In this document: piece after piece, positions 26,136-35,142 of the stretch
Numbering within the stretch: position 1 is the first letter of the stretch
Layout: each line of letters starts with the position of its first letter
DNA from: Lachnospiraceae bacterium
GTDB taxonomy: Bacteria; Bacillota; Clostridia; Lachnospirales; Lachnospiraceae
Reading direction: 5' to 3'
Assembly: GCA_021202815.1 (NCBI GenBank)
Contig: JAJQCG010000231.1
Coordinates: 1 to 35,142, forward strand
Length of the DNA: 35,142 nt
The notes under the pieces: model-generated
The model's database searches: none
The model's input: only the letters and a program-made list of their open reading frames with translations
Told to the model about the DNA's origin: nothing
Position numbers and translations under genes: made by a program

Positions 26136-28037
26136 ATGAGAAAATTGAGCGGAAAGGCCAAGAGCGGCTTCGCCCTCTTCAGCCTGAGCGTATTCCTGAC
26201 TCTTGTCCTGTTCGGCATGTCGGTGGTGCGGGTGGTAAGCGCCCAGAGTGCATCCTACACGCTGACGGCGGGCAGCATCGTCTATGACAATACTTACAGC
26301 AGCCAGTATCTGTCTGGCGGCGGAAGTGTCTATCGGAGCTGGGACTCCAGCTACTATGTGGAGCAGGCCAGTGAGGACAGCATCAAGCTGGGCACGAGCA
26401 CGGTGGCCTATGAGCCGACTTTGTCTGCGGTGACCGTCTACGGCGGCGGCTACCGCTATGCGTCGGACGGCAGTGTCTATGTGCTGGATGATTATTATCA
26501 GCAGACTGATCTGGAATCCATGGGACTTGTCATGCTGAGTGAGGATCACTACCTGATCACGGGAAGAAATATTTCGGTGAGCTCCGGCGAGGCGAATACC
26601 GATGATTTCCTGTATATCGTCGTGGATCAGGCCGGGAATTCCAGACTGCTGAATGATGAGATCAATGTAAAGGTACTGGACGACCTGCTGGTGACGGGAG
26701 ATTCCTTCTCCCTGGATCTGGCGGCGGGAACAGTCACCTTTGGTTCCATGACCTACAGTCTGGCCGACGCGGCGGCAGCGGCGGCGGATGAGGGCGGCGA
26801 GGTTTATGATATCAGTATTTCCGGCGGAGATGGCGGCAGCGGCGGCAGCGGTGGAACCGGCGGCAGCGGCGGAACCGGCGGGACTGGTGGAACCGGCGGG
26901 ACTGGCGGAACCGGTGGAACCGGCGGCAGCGGCGGCGCAGGCGGCGCAGGCGGGATCGGAGGAACGGGTGGTTCCGGTACAAGCGGCAGCAGCGGGCTGA
27001 CCCAGGAGGAGATGGAAGCGGTCTCCAACATGTATCTGACCTCCGTCACAGCGGGAACGACCTCCCTGACAATCAATTTTTACGCTTACGATCCCTATTC
27101 CATTTACGGAGTGATCTGTTTTGACATTGTGGATGTGACGGATCCGGACACTGTGGTGAAGACGGTCTATGCAGACCCGTCGGAGACCTCCATTACTGTA
27201 TCGGATCTGAATCCGGATACGACCTACAGCATTAAGATGTACTATGTGGGCGGCCTGGACGAAGTCGTGCAGCGCGACTTCATGCGGGCGACGACCAGCG
27301 ATGAGAACGCGTCCATGACGATTACGGCCATTACGGAGAATACAGTCACCTTCACGTTGTATCTGGACGAGGATGTGAACTATAAGAGCGCTACTGTGAC
27401 TCTGTATGATGTGAGTGGTTCCGCACATTATGAGGTCGGCGAGCTGACTGTGAGCGGCAGTTCCAACCTCAAGGCGGCGAAATCAGATGATGGCCTGAGC
27501 AGCCTGACCGTGACGATTGATACCAGTAATGCAAGTCAGATCACGACCTTCCAGGGTTCGCTGATCGCGCTGGGCCTGAATGTGGTCTACACAGACGGCA
27601 ATGAAAGTAGCTCGGAGATCGCATGGGTGCGCACTGCGAACCCGTACGAGTCGGAAACCTCAACGGCGGTCACCACTTCCCTGGTGGAGGAGCTGATCAG
27701 CACCGTGAATGAACTGCAGGCGCGGATTACCGCGCTGGAGGGAAACGCGTCCGCCGATGCGGGAAGTACATCTTCTGACGATTCCGGCAGCTCGAGCTCG
27801 AATGAAAGCACGAGTAGCAGCGGCAGCGGAAGCTCCGCCGCAAGTACGACCAGCAGCGGAAGTTCTGCCGCCGTCACAGGCAGCAGCGAAAGCTCTGCCA
27901 GTACGGGAAACAGCACTGAAAGCACCGCCGAGGGAAGTGACAGTGGAAGTGAAAGCGGCAGCACAGAGTCCGAAAGTGCCGACAACGGCGAGACCAGCGC
28001 GGCAAACACGTCCGACAGCGGAAAAAACCTGGAATAG
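26136..28037 (+). CDS. Secreted/surface protein with (Gly-Gly-X)n stalk and Ser-rich tail
   Basis: A 633-aa protein. The N-terminus has a signal-like segment (FALFSLSVFLTLVLFGMSVV, then VVSAQS, a possible cleavage site). A beta-rich domain spans about 40-225 (SDGSVYVLDDYY, DDFLYIVVDQAGNSRLLND) and a GGT/GGS/GGA repeat about 229-287. Two FN3-like modules cover about 293-510 (for example LNPDTTYSIKMYY). A short coiled coil (SLVEELISTVNELQARITALEG) lies at about 514-535, and a Ser/Gly/Glu-rich low-complexity tail runs to the end. No sortase motif is visible. AAGGAGG precedes the ATG and the gene ends in TAG. Same layout as the 2220-aa neighbour but shorter. The coiled coil suggests oligomerisation. 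Function unknown. Confidence 0.8.
   Translation: MRKLSGKAKSGFALFSLSVFLTLVLFGMSVVRVVSAQSASYTLTAGSIVYDNTYSSQYLSGGGSVYRSWDSSYYVEQASEDSIKLGTSTVAYEPTLSAVTVYGGGYRYASDGSVYVLDDYYQQTDLESMGLVMLSEDHYLITGRNISVSSGEANTDDFLYIVVDQAGNSRLLNDEINVKVLDDLLVTGDSFSLDLAAGTVTFGSMTYSLADAAAAAADEGGEVYDISISGGDGGSGGSGGTGGSGGTGGTGGTGGTGGTGGTGGSGGAGGAGGIGGTGGSGTSGSSGLTQEEMEAVSNMYLTSVTAGTTSLTINFYAYDPYSIYGVICFDIVDVTDPDTVVKTVYADPSETSITVSDLNPDTTYSIKMYYVGGLDEVVQRDFMRATTSDENASMTITAITENTVTFTLYLDEDVNYKSATVTLYDVSGSAHYEVGELTVSGSSNLKAAKSDDGLSSLTVTIDTSNASQITTFQGSLIALGLNVVYTDGNESSSEIAWVRTANPYESETSTAVTTSLVEELISTVNELQARITALEGNASADAGSTSSDDSGSSSSNESTSSSGSGSSAASTTSSGSSAAVTGSSESSASTGNSTESTAEGSDSGSESGSTESESADNGETSAANTSDSGKNLE
26822..26997 (+). 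repeat. GGX-coding tandem repeat tract
   Basis: Repeated 9-base units such as GGAACCGGC, GGGACTGGC and GGCGGCAGC encode Gly-Gly-Thr/Ser/Ala about 17 times. Unit variation is in third positions, so the protein repeat is kept while the DNA has partly diverged. Copy number could change in frame. Confidence 0.75.
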
Positions 28038-28050
28038 ACAACTAGTTTGA

Positions 28051-28311
<261 letters not shown>

Positions 28312-28363
28312 GGAGGCATTCTTTTGAATCAGATTCGCACAAAGTCGGGGAAAAAAGAGAATC

Positions 28364-29041
28364 TTGATTGCGACCGGGGCCTTTCTGGCCCTGGTGGTTG
28401 TCGTATTTCTGGCCATCTGGTATTTCCGAACGGTGGAGGTGCTGGCGGTCACGGAGCCGATGTACACCTATGTGGGAGGCATGATCAGCGAGTATCCGGA
28501 TGGATTCACACTGCGTCATGAGGACGACACTATGTATGTGGTCGTAGATGAGGACAGGCAGTATCTGCCGGACGTGATGTTTTACTGTGCGGATCGGGAT
28601 GCGGTGATTCTGCAGGAGACCATGGTCTGGAATCAGAAGGCTGCGGGCGTACAGCTTCGGGTAGATTATTTCAGCGAAGTGCGGTTGGAGGGCGGCGTGG
28701 TCGTGATCGAGGACGGCGACGCGACCGTGAGCAATCCGGAAGGTTTTCTGCACAACGGAAGCAATACATATCTGCTGTTGGAGCCGGCGACTCTTACGTG
28801 GAATGATGAGAGCGTGGAGCTGAGCGCCCTGTCCACGGTGACCGCGGAGTACGGAAGCCTCCTGGAGGTCTACAATTACGAAGAAAACACGGCTTTTTCC
28901 GAGGATCTGACAGACAGCGAGACGAAACTGGTCTTTTCAGACGGGGCGGAGGTTCTGGTGGTGACAGATCAGCTGAAGCTGACCAACGGGAGCTGGTATC
29001 TGCTGATCACGGATCCCAGTGTTCTGAATGATATTGAATAG
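28364..29041 (+). CDS. Membrane-anchored extracytoplasmic protein with a probable 5' frameshift
   Basis: The open frame gives about 225 aa: a hydrophobic anchor at the N-terminus (FLALVVVVFLAIWYF), then a beta-rich extracellular domain (GSNTYLLLEPATL, NGSWYLLITDPSV) similar in style to the N-terminal domains of the neighbouring secreted proteins, without a stalk. The only start in this frame is TTG 28364 with a poor ribosome binding site. A perfect AGGAGG (28311-28316), seven bases before TTG 28324, opens a different frame (MNQIRTKSGKK). Removing one base from the GGGGAAAAAA tract (28347-28356) joins them into MNQIRTKSGKKRILIATG, a classic positive-then-hydrophobic signal anchor. Either the tract is a length switch, or the gene is damaged, or it is a sequence error. 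Ends in TAG. Confidence 0.7.
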   Translation: MIATGAFLALVVVVFLAIWYFRTVEVLAVTEPMYTYVGGMISEYPDGFTLRHEDDTMYVVVDEDRQYLPDVMFYCADRDAVILQETMVWNQKAAGVQLRVDYFSEVRLEGGVVVIEDGDATVSNPEGFLHNGSNTYLLLEPATLTWNDESVELSALSTVTAEYGSLLEVYNYEENTAFSEDLTDSETKLVFSDGAEVLVVTDQLKLTNGSWYLLITDPSVLNDIE

Positions 29042-29062
29042 GGAAGAAAGGAGGAGATTAAT

Positions 29063-32000
29063 ATGAAGAAGGTAATCGCGTTCGCGCTAGTGATTCTCTG
29101 CGCGCTGTTTATGGTACAGGCCTATGCGCTGACCGAGGTCGCCGTGCTGACGGAGGACGGTTACGCGGTATCGGATGATGTCTCTGCCTCGCTGAAAAGC
29201 GGGTCCGCGGAGGAAGTGGAGCTGCAGGCGGTGAGCGTGGACGATCAGGTCTGGCAGCGCGGCTCCTGGTATTATGTCGGGGAATCGAAGGAAAAAGTCT
29301 CCTCCCTCTATCCGTTTTATCTGTATGGTGGGACGGCGGTCATGACCCTTTCCACGGACATGACGCTCTACGATGAAAATTTTGACACCTTCAGCACGAT
29401 CGAGGGTATGTATGTCAGCGACGGGACTGCCTTTTTGTCTGATCACAGCAAAACGGATGATGACTCCTATCTCTTTCTCAAGACCAGCAACAGCCTCTTC
29501 CTGAATCTGGCGGAGACGACGGTTTATCAGACGTTGGGCGAAACAACGGTGCCACTGAACAGTATCCTGTATATCGCGGAGGATATGCTGCACTATTACA
29601 GCTACAGCAACGGGGAGCTTGTCTATGGCGAGGCCAATGTGCAGGGCTCGACGGTGTCCATCGGCGGGCAGGAAATGAGCTGGACGGAGCTTCTGAAGGC
29701 GCTGGGACTGTTGTCGGACGGCACGTCCGCGGCGGATTTGGATGATGAGGAGGAGCCGGAGACGGAGATCGTCACGGCCGCGGACGGATCGGTGCAGATC
29801 CTGGTAAGCGGGGGCGCTTCCTTCGGAAAATTGGAAGCCACAAAGGACGCTCTCAGCGAGGAGGCGGATGGGGAGGAGGATTCCTCTGCGTCGGGCAGCG
29901 GTGCGGATAGCTCTGCGGCTTCGGGCAGCAGCTCCGCAGACGGAGATGCCGGTTCATCCGGAAGCGACAGTTCTTCTGACAGCAGTGCCTCTGACAGCGA
30001 TTCATCCGGAAGCAGCAGTTCATCCGGAAGCGGAAGTGCCTCCGGAAGTGGGAATTCATCTGGGAGCGGAAGTTCGTCCGGAAGCGGAAGTTCGTCCGGA
30101 AGCGGAAGTTCTGCAGGGAGCAGTAGCTCCGCAGGCAGCACCCAGGACGGAACCGGCGAGGAGGAGGATTCCTCCATCACGCTTCCTTCGATTACTCTGT
30201 CGAATTTCCAGGAGGGAGTCTATACGATCAGTATGGACGTCGCGATTGACGACCCCTCCGGCGTGTTGAAGAAGGTCGTTGTGGAGGCCTACTGGGATCA
30301 GGATGGTGACGGAGAGATTGAGACAGATGAACTGGGAAGCCGCAAATCCATCAAGACGGATGGGACGCTGACCCTGTCCTCGATCCCACCCGGAACCACG
30401 GTGAAGCTGGTGGGAAAATATTACTATTACGACAATGGTGTGAAGAAGCTGGCGGAGTTTTACAGCGAGTTCACGACCTCATCGCTGGATCTTACGACCA
30501 AGACCATAGACTATCTGCCGCCGATCTATATAGATTTTACGACGGCCTTAGGTGACGATGACATATATCACTCCAATTATATCACACTCTTTGATCTGAA
30601 TGTGAGCGGACCGACGACGCTGCTGAACAATATTTACCGTCTGAGTGTAAAGCTGACGTCGCAGACTGATGAAAATGATACTTATGAATTTTACATCAAT
30701 AAATCGACGCTGAAAAAGTATATGAACGCGGAGGGCGATGCTCTGGACTGGAGTACTGTGATCAAGAGCTATTCCCTCAGCAGCAATACGAAGTATGACA
30801 TTGAAGTGAGCGCCAAGGACTCGTTCGGTAATAATCTGAAGATTCTGAGCGGGACTTATGATGCGGAAAAGAACAACTGGGATGATGGCAGTCTGTCAGG
30901 AGACTACGACTATCGGAAAATAGCCGGCGAAAATGAAGAGGACAGCGATGATACAAATGATAATATCATCTACAGCTCCAGCCAGACCAGTAAGCTGACG
31001 CCTACAGCGGAGCTGACGGTGGTGAACAATTCTCTGGGCAGCCAGTCCATCACGATCCGCGTGACTGACACGGACGGCGCGCTGGCTGATGCGGAGGAGG
31101 GCGATCAGCTCTGGTTCTCCATCTATGAGAACGGTTCAACTGTAGCGGAGACGCTGTGGTTCACCGGTACCAACGCGGGAACAGATCTTGAGGATGAAGA
31201 TGGAAATACACAGTATTACCAGAAGGTACCCTTCTCCACCTCGGACGCAACTGCGGTGAAGGGTGAGGACGGCGTGTGGGAGTTCACCTGGACGCTGGGC
31301 GATGATGAGGACTACAACCTGGTGGTGGGGACGACCTACCGGCTTGAGGTGACGGCCTGCTATGACCTGGCGGATCGGGGAGATGATGTCGATAATCTGG
31401 TCACGGATACAATCGCCAGCGGCCTGTTCACCACCACGGACTTAAGCGCCTACGGCAAGGTGGTCTACTCGCTCTCGAGCGCCTCCGATTATCTGACGGA
31501 AGACGGCGCCCGCCTGTCCGTACAGCTCAATACGACCAGGACGAACGAAAATCTGGTTCCCTTCCTGAGCGCGGCCACGCTGACGGTCACTGACCGCACG
31601 AGCGGGGACACAGTATATACGATCAACCTCACGCGTGAGATGTTTGAAACGGACGATCCCAATGCCGAGTGGGTTACCCTGGATGAGGATGAAGGCAAAT
31701 ACATGCTGAATGTGGACATCCTGGATGCGAATGGAGAAGTGGTAGAAAATGGGGTCACTCTTTATCTGGGGACAAGTTCCTGGAATGAAGATGAAACGCC
31801 CTGGGAATACCTCTTTGACGCGGACGGAGCAGGCGTGCTGTGGCTCTGCTTTGATGACCTTGACAGCGCCATGTCCTACCAGCTCTCTGTCACAACCACA
31901 GCGACTACCATTGCGGTGTCCGCGGAGGAGAATGGAGAGGGCGCCTACACAGCGACTGCTGATGAGAAGACTCACAATGTGGACAGCAGTACAAGCTCTT

Positions 32001-35000
32001 ACCGGACGCTGAGCTTCACGACTCTGAGGCATATGCCGCAGGTGTCCTATGCGGAAGGCGGGCTGGTGATCGTGGGCGACACGGCGTATATTTACGGCGT
32101 GGAGATTGATGACTACGATTCCGCGATTACCAGCGGGAGCGTGACGGTTACCGTCACCTATCCGGCACAGAACAACGCGGTCGTGTCCAAGAAGACCTAC
32201 GATCTGGTCTATGACACGGATGAGAATGGAAACACCTATGCTTATATTGACGGACCGGTGGTAGTCAGCGGTCTGGTCACTGACGCCGTCTATACGGTAC
32301 AGGTACTGGCCGACAGGCTGACGCTGAGCAGCAGTCTGTCCTATACCAGTTATGATCTGACCGATGGCAGCTGGAGCTTCACGGCGGGCCGCGGAATTGA
32401 AGGCTCTCTGACCATGACGGATATGGTGATGGAGGAGAACGGCCTGTACAGTACGGTGAATCTGGATGTGGACGTGATGGATTACCTTCAAAACCTGAGT
32501 GAAAACGCCGTCGCGTACCTGACGATCTATGAATCCGATTCCCTGACAATAGACTGGACGGATGCGGATACAGACGAGTACTGGCTGCTTTCCTCGAGCG
32601 AGGCGAGTGGCGAGGTCTCCTCTCCGGAGGTATGGGATGAATATGAACTGACAGTGGATGAATATGGGAGACTGTGTTACGACGGGGAGCTTGTGCTTCA
32701 CCTTCCGACCGACTACAGCTACTATCTCGTGCTGAGTGTCTGCTATGTGAATGAGGATGCGGGCGTGGAGCAGGAGATTATTCTGGACGAGCTCGATTTT
32801 AATACAGAGGAACCCATCTATATCATTGCCTGTGAGGAAGATTGTAAGAAGCTGAAAACATATCCGAATGGGAAATTCCTGGTGACGGCGGATCTGAGTT
32901 TTTCCGATACGTCGACAGACTCGGTCTCCCTGCTGAGCAGCAGTAATCAGAATTATACGTTTAACGGCAGTATTGACTTTGACGGTCACACCATCAGTCT
33001 GACATACGCGAAGGTAACGGACGCAGACTTCTTTGCGAAGCTGACGCAGAACGCGCTGATCGAGAACATGGTGCTGGAGTTCCACCTGGACGGGACGACG
33101 AACAGGACAGCGGTCACATACCCCAGCTTTATCAAATCCAATGAGGGCACGCTGCGCAATATTGTGGTGATTAACGACTACGGTTCCGGCAGGTACGCTC
33201 ACAGTACGGCGGCGCCGATCAATGTCAACACCGGTCTGATCGAGAATTTCTGCGTCTATTATGACGCGTTCTCCTCGAACTATGTGGGGACGAACGTATC
33301 TGGCCTGGTGAGGACCAATTTCGGCGGCACCGTGCGCAACGGCTATGTGTACAGCGCGAAAAACCTGACGGTCGGTTCCGGCGTTTACACCGGAAGCAGC
33401 AGTACCAGGCAGTATGTGGCGGGTATCGTGGGTTACAATTCCACGGGAGGCGTTATCGAGAACTGCTACGGTTATCTGAACATCGTCACGGAGAGCGGGA
33501 GCAGCGAGCAGTATACGGGTATCATCTGTGGGCGGAACGAAGCGACCATCCGCAACTGCTTCACGCTGGGAGACCGCTATCGCTACAGCTTTGTGGACGG
33601 AGTACAGCAGACGTCTTCGCTTTATTTCACCTACAGTCAGGTGATAGGTTATTCTTCCGCAAGTGCTTTGACATCGAATATCCGTTACTTCGGAAGCGAT
33701 ACGACCAGCAACAGCTACGCGGATGGATACACGAAGGAGACGAATTATGCTCTGCTGTATGAGTCCAGCTGGTACAGCTCACGTCTGGGCGGGTCGGACG
33801 CCTGGCTCATCGACAGTCAGATCGACCTGGGTTACATGCCGAAGATTGATATGCCGGACAGCATATCCAGCCAGCAGTACAATATCCCGATTCCTTCCGG
33901 CGGGCAGGCGGTGGCTCCCGCCTACCTGGGTTGCGAGGTTGTGGAAACGCAGGATGACGCCACGGAGGGGACGGTTTATGGACGGTTGAAGCTTAGCTTT
34001 ACCAACTCCTGGGGCGTGGATATTGAGAATATTGTCATGGATGGACTTTCCATGACAATTGAGAGCCAGGGGCTTGACGCAGAGTCAGGGAACTGGATCG
34101 TCAATCTGTATGTGGAGCCGCAGAGCTATCGGGATTCCTATACACTGAGCAGCTACAGCTACGTGACGGGCTCCGCAGCGGTCTCCTGCGACGAGGAGAT
34201 TCCCATCGGTTTCTATCTGGGGCTGACGCAGGACAACTGGCTCACGGCCAACATTACCGATTCTGACGGCTATTATAAGCTGCTGGAGGATATTGACTTT
34301 ACAGCATTCGCATCCGGCAGCGGAGCGGAGACACGTTTCTATAATCTGGGAACCTTTACGGGAACTTTTGACGGAAACGGGTACAGTCTTTCCGGTCTTT
34401 CTCTGGACAGAGACTCTTTCTTCCGGGAGACGTCGGGAGCGACTGTCGAGAATGTGACGGTCGATGGCCTGAGTATCAGCAGTGACGGAAATTATCAGGG
34501 CTTTATCGGAAGCGCTGAGGATACGGAGATTAGCTGGGTCTTCCTTACCGATGTGACGATCAGCTCGAATCATGGCTGGGCTGGCGCGTTGGTCGGCTAC
34601 GCGGATGGTGGCAGCATCAGCGACTGCGGGGTGAACGGTGTGACGATCACCGCCTCTTCCTCGGGAAGCTCCGTCTGCCAGGGCGGGCTGATCGGGCAAA
34701 TCAACGGCCTTACGGTGGAGAACTGCTTTGTGCTGAATCTGGAGAGTGTGAATCGTCAGGCGTCTCAGAGCGGCATCGGCGGGCTGGTCGGTGTGGCGAC
34801 GGGCATCCCTTCGATTCAGAACTGCTATGCGCAGGGAAGCATCACCACCGCCTACGCGAATGCAGGCGGGATCGTGGGCAACACGGAGGGTGCGGTCTCC
34901 TCCTGCTGGAGCGCTGTGGACATCGTGAGCCAGGCTGGATATCTTGGCGGGATCGTGGGCTTTGCTACCAGCAGCGCCTCGGATTACGAAGCACAGACGA

Positions 35001-35142
35001 CGAACTGGGACGGCATGAGCACCTACTATATCATGAATAACGTGGCACTCGGGGAACTCTACAGTTCCACGGCGGATGTATCAAACAGCCGTATTGCGGG
35101 TGGTGTGTCTACGACCCGGCCCCAATTCAGCAATAATACGGC
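29063..35142 (+). CDS. Giant secreted protein with GLUG-like repeats, 3' end beyond the window
   Basis: Absent from the ORF track because no stop occurs before the window ends. At least 2026 codons are open from ATG 29063, preceded by AAAGGAGGAG. Signal peptide MKKVIAFALVILCALFMVQAYA. A beta-rich domain (about 25-225) is followed by an acidic patch, a Ser/Gly-rich stalk (about 272-363), and a long series of Thr/Asp/Tyr-rich beta modules. From about residue 1380 come GLUG-like repeats (GIVGYNSTGGVIENCYGYL, GGLIGQINGLTVENCFVLNL, GGLVGVATGIPSIQNCYAQG), known from IgA-protease-type and other surface proteins and predicted to form a beta-helix. Whether a catalytic domain lies beyond the window is unknown. 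Last visible gene of the F1-like operon. Confidence 0.8.
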   Translation, partial: MKKVIAFALVILCALFMVQAYALTEVAVLTEDGYAVSDDVSASLKSGSAEEVELQAVSVDDQVWQRGSWYYVGESKEKVSSLYPFYLYGGTAVMTLSTDMTLYDENFDTFSTIEGMYVSDGTAFLSDHSKTDDDSYLFLKTSNSLFLNLAETTVYQTLGETTVPLNSILYIAEDMLHYYSYSNGELVYGEANVQGSTVSIGGQEMSWTELLKALGLLSDGTSAADLDDEEEPETEIVTAADGSVQILVSGGASFGKLEATKDALSEEADGEEDSSASGSGADSSAASGSSSADGDAGSSGSDSSSDSSASDSDSSGSSSSSGSGSASGSGNSSGSGSSSGSGSSSGSGSSAGSSSSAGSTQDGTGEEEDSSITLPSITLSNFQEGVYTISMDVAIDDPSGVLKKVVVEAYWDQDGDGEIETDELGSRKSIKTDGTLTLSSIPPGTTVKLVGKYYYYDNGVKKLAEFYSEFTTSSLDLTTKTIDYLPPIYIDFTTALGDDDIYHSNYITLFDLNVSGPTTLLNNIYRLSVKLTSQTDENDTYEFYINKSTLKKYMNAEGDALDWSTVIKSYSLSSNTKYDIEVSAKDSFGNNLKILSGTYDAEKNNWDDGSLSGDYDYRKIAGENEEDSDDTNDNIIYSSSQTSKLTPTAELTVVNNSLGSQSITIRVTDTDGALADAEEGDQLWFSIYENGSTVAETLWFTGTNAGTDLEDEDGNTQYYQKVPFSTSDATAVKGEDGVWEFTWTLGDDEDYNLVVGTTYRLEVTACYDLADRGDDVDNLVTDTIASGLFTTTDLSAYGKVVYSLSSASDYLTEDGARLSVQLNTTRTNENLVPFLSAATLTVTDRTSGDTVYTINLTREMFETDDPNAEWVTLDEDEGKYMLNVDILDANGEVVENGVTLYLGTSSWNEDETPWEYLFDADGAGVLWLCFDDLDSAMSYQLSVTTTATTIAVSAEENGEGAYTATADEKTHNVDSSTSSYRTLSFTTLRHMPQVSYAEGGLVIVGDTAYIYGVEIDDYDSAITSGSVTVTVTYPAQNNAVVSKKTYDLVYDTDENGNTYAYIDGPVVVSGLVTDAVYTVQVLADRLTLSSSLSYTSYDLTDGSWSFTAGRGIEGSLTMTDMVMEENGLYSTVNLDVDVMDYLQNLSENAVAYLTIYESDSLTIDWTDADTDEYWLLSSSEASGEVSSPEVWDEYELTVDEYGRLCYDGELVLHLPTDYSYYLVLSVCYVNEDAGVEQEIILDELDFNTEEPIYIIACEEDCKKLKTYPNGKFLVTADLSFSDTSTDSVSLLSSSNQNYTFNGSIDFDGHTISLTYAKVTDADFFAKLTQNALIENMVLEFHLDGTTNRTAVTYPSFIKSNEGTLRNIVVINDYGSGRYAHSTAAPINVNTGLIENFCVYYDAFSSNYVGTNVSGLVRTNFGGTVRNGYVYSAKNLTVGSGVYTGSSSTRQYVAGIVGYNSTGGVIENCYGYLNIVTESGSSEQYTGIICGRNEATIRNCFTLGDRYRYSFVDGVQQTSSLYFTYSQVIGYSSASALTSNIRYFGSDTTSNSYADGYTKETNYALLYESSWYSSRLGGSDAWLIDSQIDLGYMPKIDMPDSISSQQYNIPIPSGGQAVAPAYLGCEVVETQDDATEGTVYGRLKLSFTNSWGVDIENIVMDGLSMTIESQGLDAESGNWIVNLYVEPQSYRDSYTLSSYSYVTGSAAVSCDEEIPIGFYLGLTQDNWLTANITDSDGYYKLLEDIDFTAFASGSGAETRFYNLGTFTGTFDGNGYSLSGLSLDRDSFFRETSGATVENVTVDGLSISSDGNYQGFIGSAEDTEISWVFLTDVTISSNHGWAGALVGYADGGSISDCGVNGVTITASSSGSSVCQGGLIGQINGLTVENCFVLNLESVNRQASQSGIGGLVGVATGIPSIQNCYAQGSITTAYANAGGIVGNTEGAVSSCWSAVDIVSQAGYLGGIVGFATSSASDYEAQTTNWDGMSTYYIMNNVALGELYSSTADVSNSRIAGGVSTTRPQFSNNT
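30062..30115 (+). repeat. Three 18-bp tandem repeats in the Ser/Gly stalk
   Basis: GGGAGCGGAAGTTCGTCC (30062-30079), GGAAGCGGAAGTTCGTCC (30080-30097) and GGAAGCGGAAGTTCTGCA (30098-30115) are near-identical in-frame units encoding GSGSSS/GSGSSA. They lie within a longer Ser/Gly tract and could vary in number. Confidence 0.8.

Noticed and set aside
26822-26997. CRISPR-like or non-coding repeat array
   Set aside because: The periodicity is a multiple of three, lies within an open frame and encodes Gly-Gly-X; there are no spacers.
31442-33202. 586-aa minus-strand ORF in the giant gene
   Set aside because: The plus frame from 29063 is open throughout and continues the beta-repeat pattern. The minus ORF has shadow-type composition (Val/Arg/Ile/His-rich) and no ribosome binding site evidence that I trust.

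Overview
The window looks like a chromosomal stretch of a fairly GC-rich clostridial anaerobe, probably Lachnospiraceae or a close relative. The evidence is AGGAGG-type ribosome binding sites, sigma-A promoters with 17-base spacers, and gene content typical of that group: isoamylase-type debranching enzyme, NADP glutamate dehydrogenase, type III glutamine synthetase, rubrerythrin and a YacP/Rae1-type NYN domain. The organism is inferred from gene content only. I saw no rRNA, tRNA, CRISPR array or insertion sequence.

Left part (1-7.8 kb), metabolism: glgX-like debranching enzyme, gdhA, a convergent type III glutamine synthetase broken by an in-frame amber codon, a ZIP metal transporter divergent from it, and rubrerythrin with a Fur/PerR-like operator. 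gdhA and glnN share a bidirectional terminator.

Middle part (7.8-13.2 kb), accessory and translation-related genes: a two-gene toxin-antitoxin-like unit (Xre-type HTH plus nucleotidyltransferase-fold protein) behind a promoter that carries a perfect 24-bp palindrome; an HD-domain protein overlapping a TetM-like translational GTPase fused to a C-terminal Rae1/YacP-like NYN nuclease; and a YkgJ-type cysteine cluster protein followed by a strong terminator.

Right part (13.2-35.1 kb), the most interesting region. A small serine recombinase gene ends inside the first of two inverted, near-palindromic 28-bp sites. The sites flank about 130 bp and have opposite central dinucleotides (GT and AC), as expected for a DNA inversion switch. 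Directly downstream a one-directional gene run of more than 20 kb starts: membrane/coiled-coil protein, F1 alpha-like, gamma-like, catalytic beta-like, epsilon-like, five-TM protein, 2220-aa secreted protein, 633-aa secreted protein, F0 c-like proteolipid, membrane-anchored protein (frameshifted at its start), and a secreted protein of more than 2000 aa that runs off the window. The c-like subunit has Ser where the ion-binding Asp/Glu should be, while the beta-like subunit keeps its catalytic residues. My reading is a phase-variable, ATP-driven, F1-derived rotary machine that is not an ATP synthase and is coupled to very large surface or secreted proteins. It resembles in concept the F1-like ATPases of mycoplasma gliding and surface systems. 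I know of no described system with this gene set in clostridia.

Most other lines in the ORF track, including several antisense ORFs over 500 aa, are shadows of these genes.
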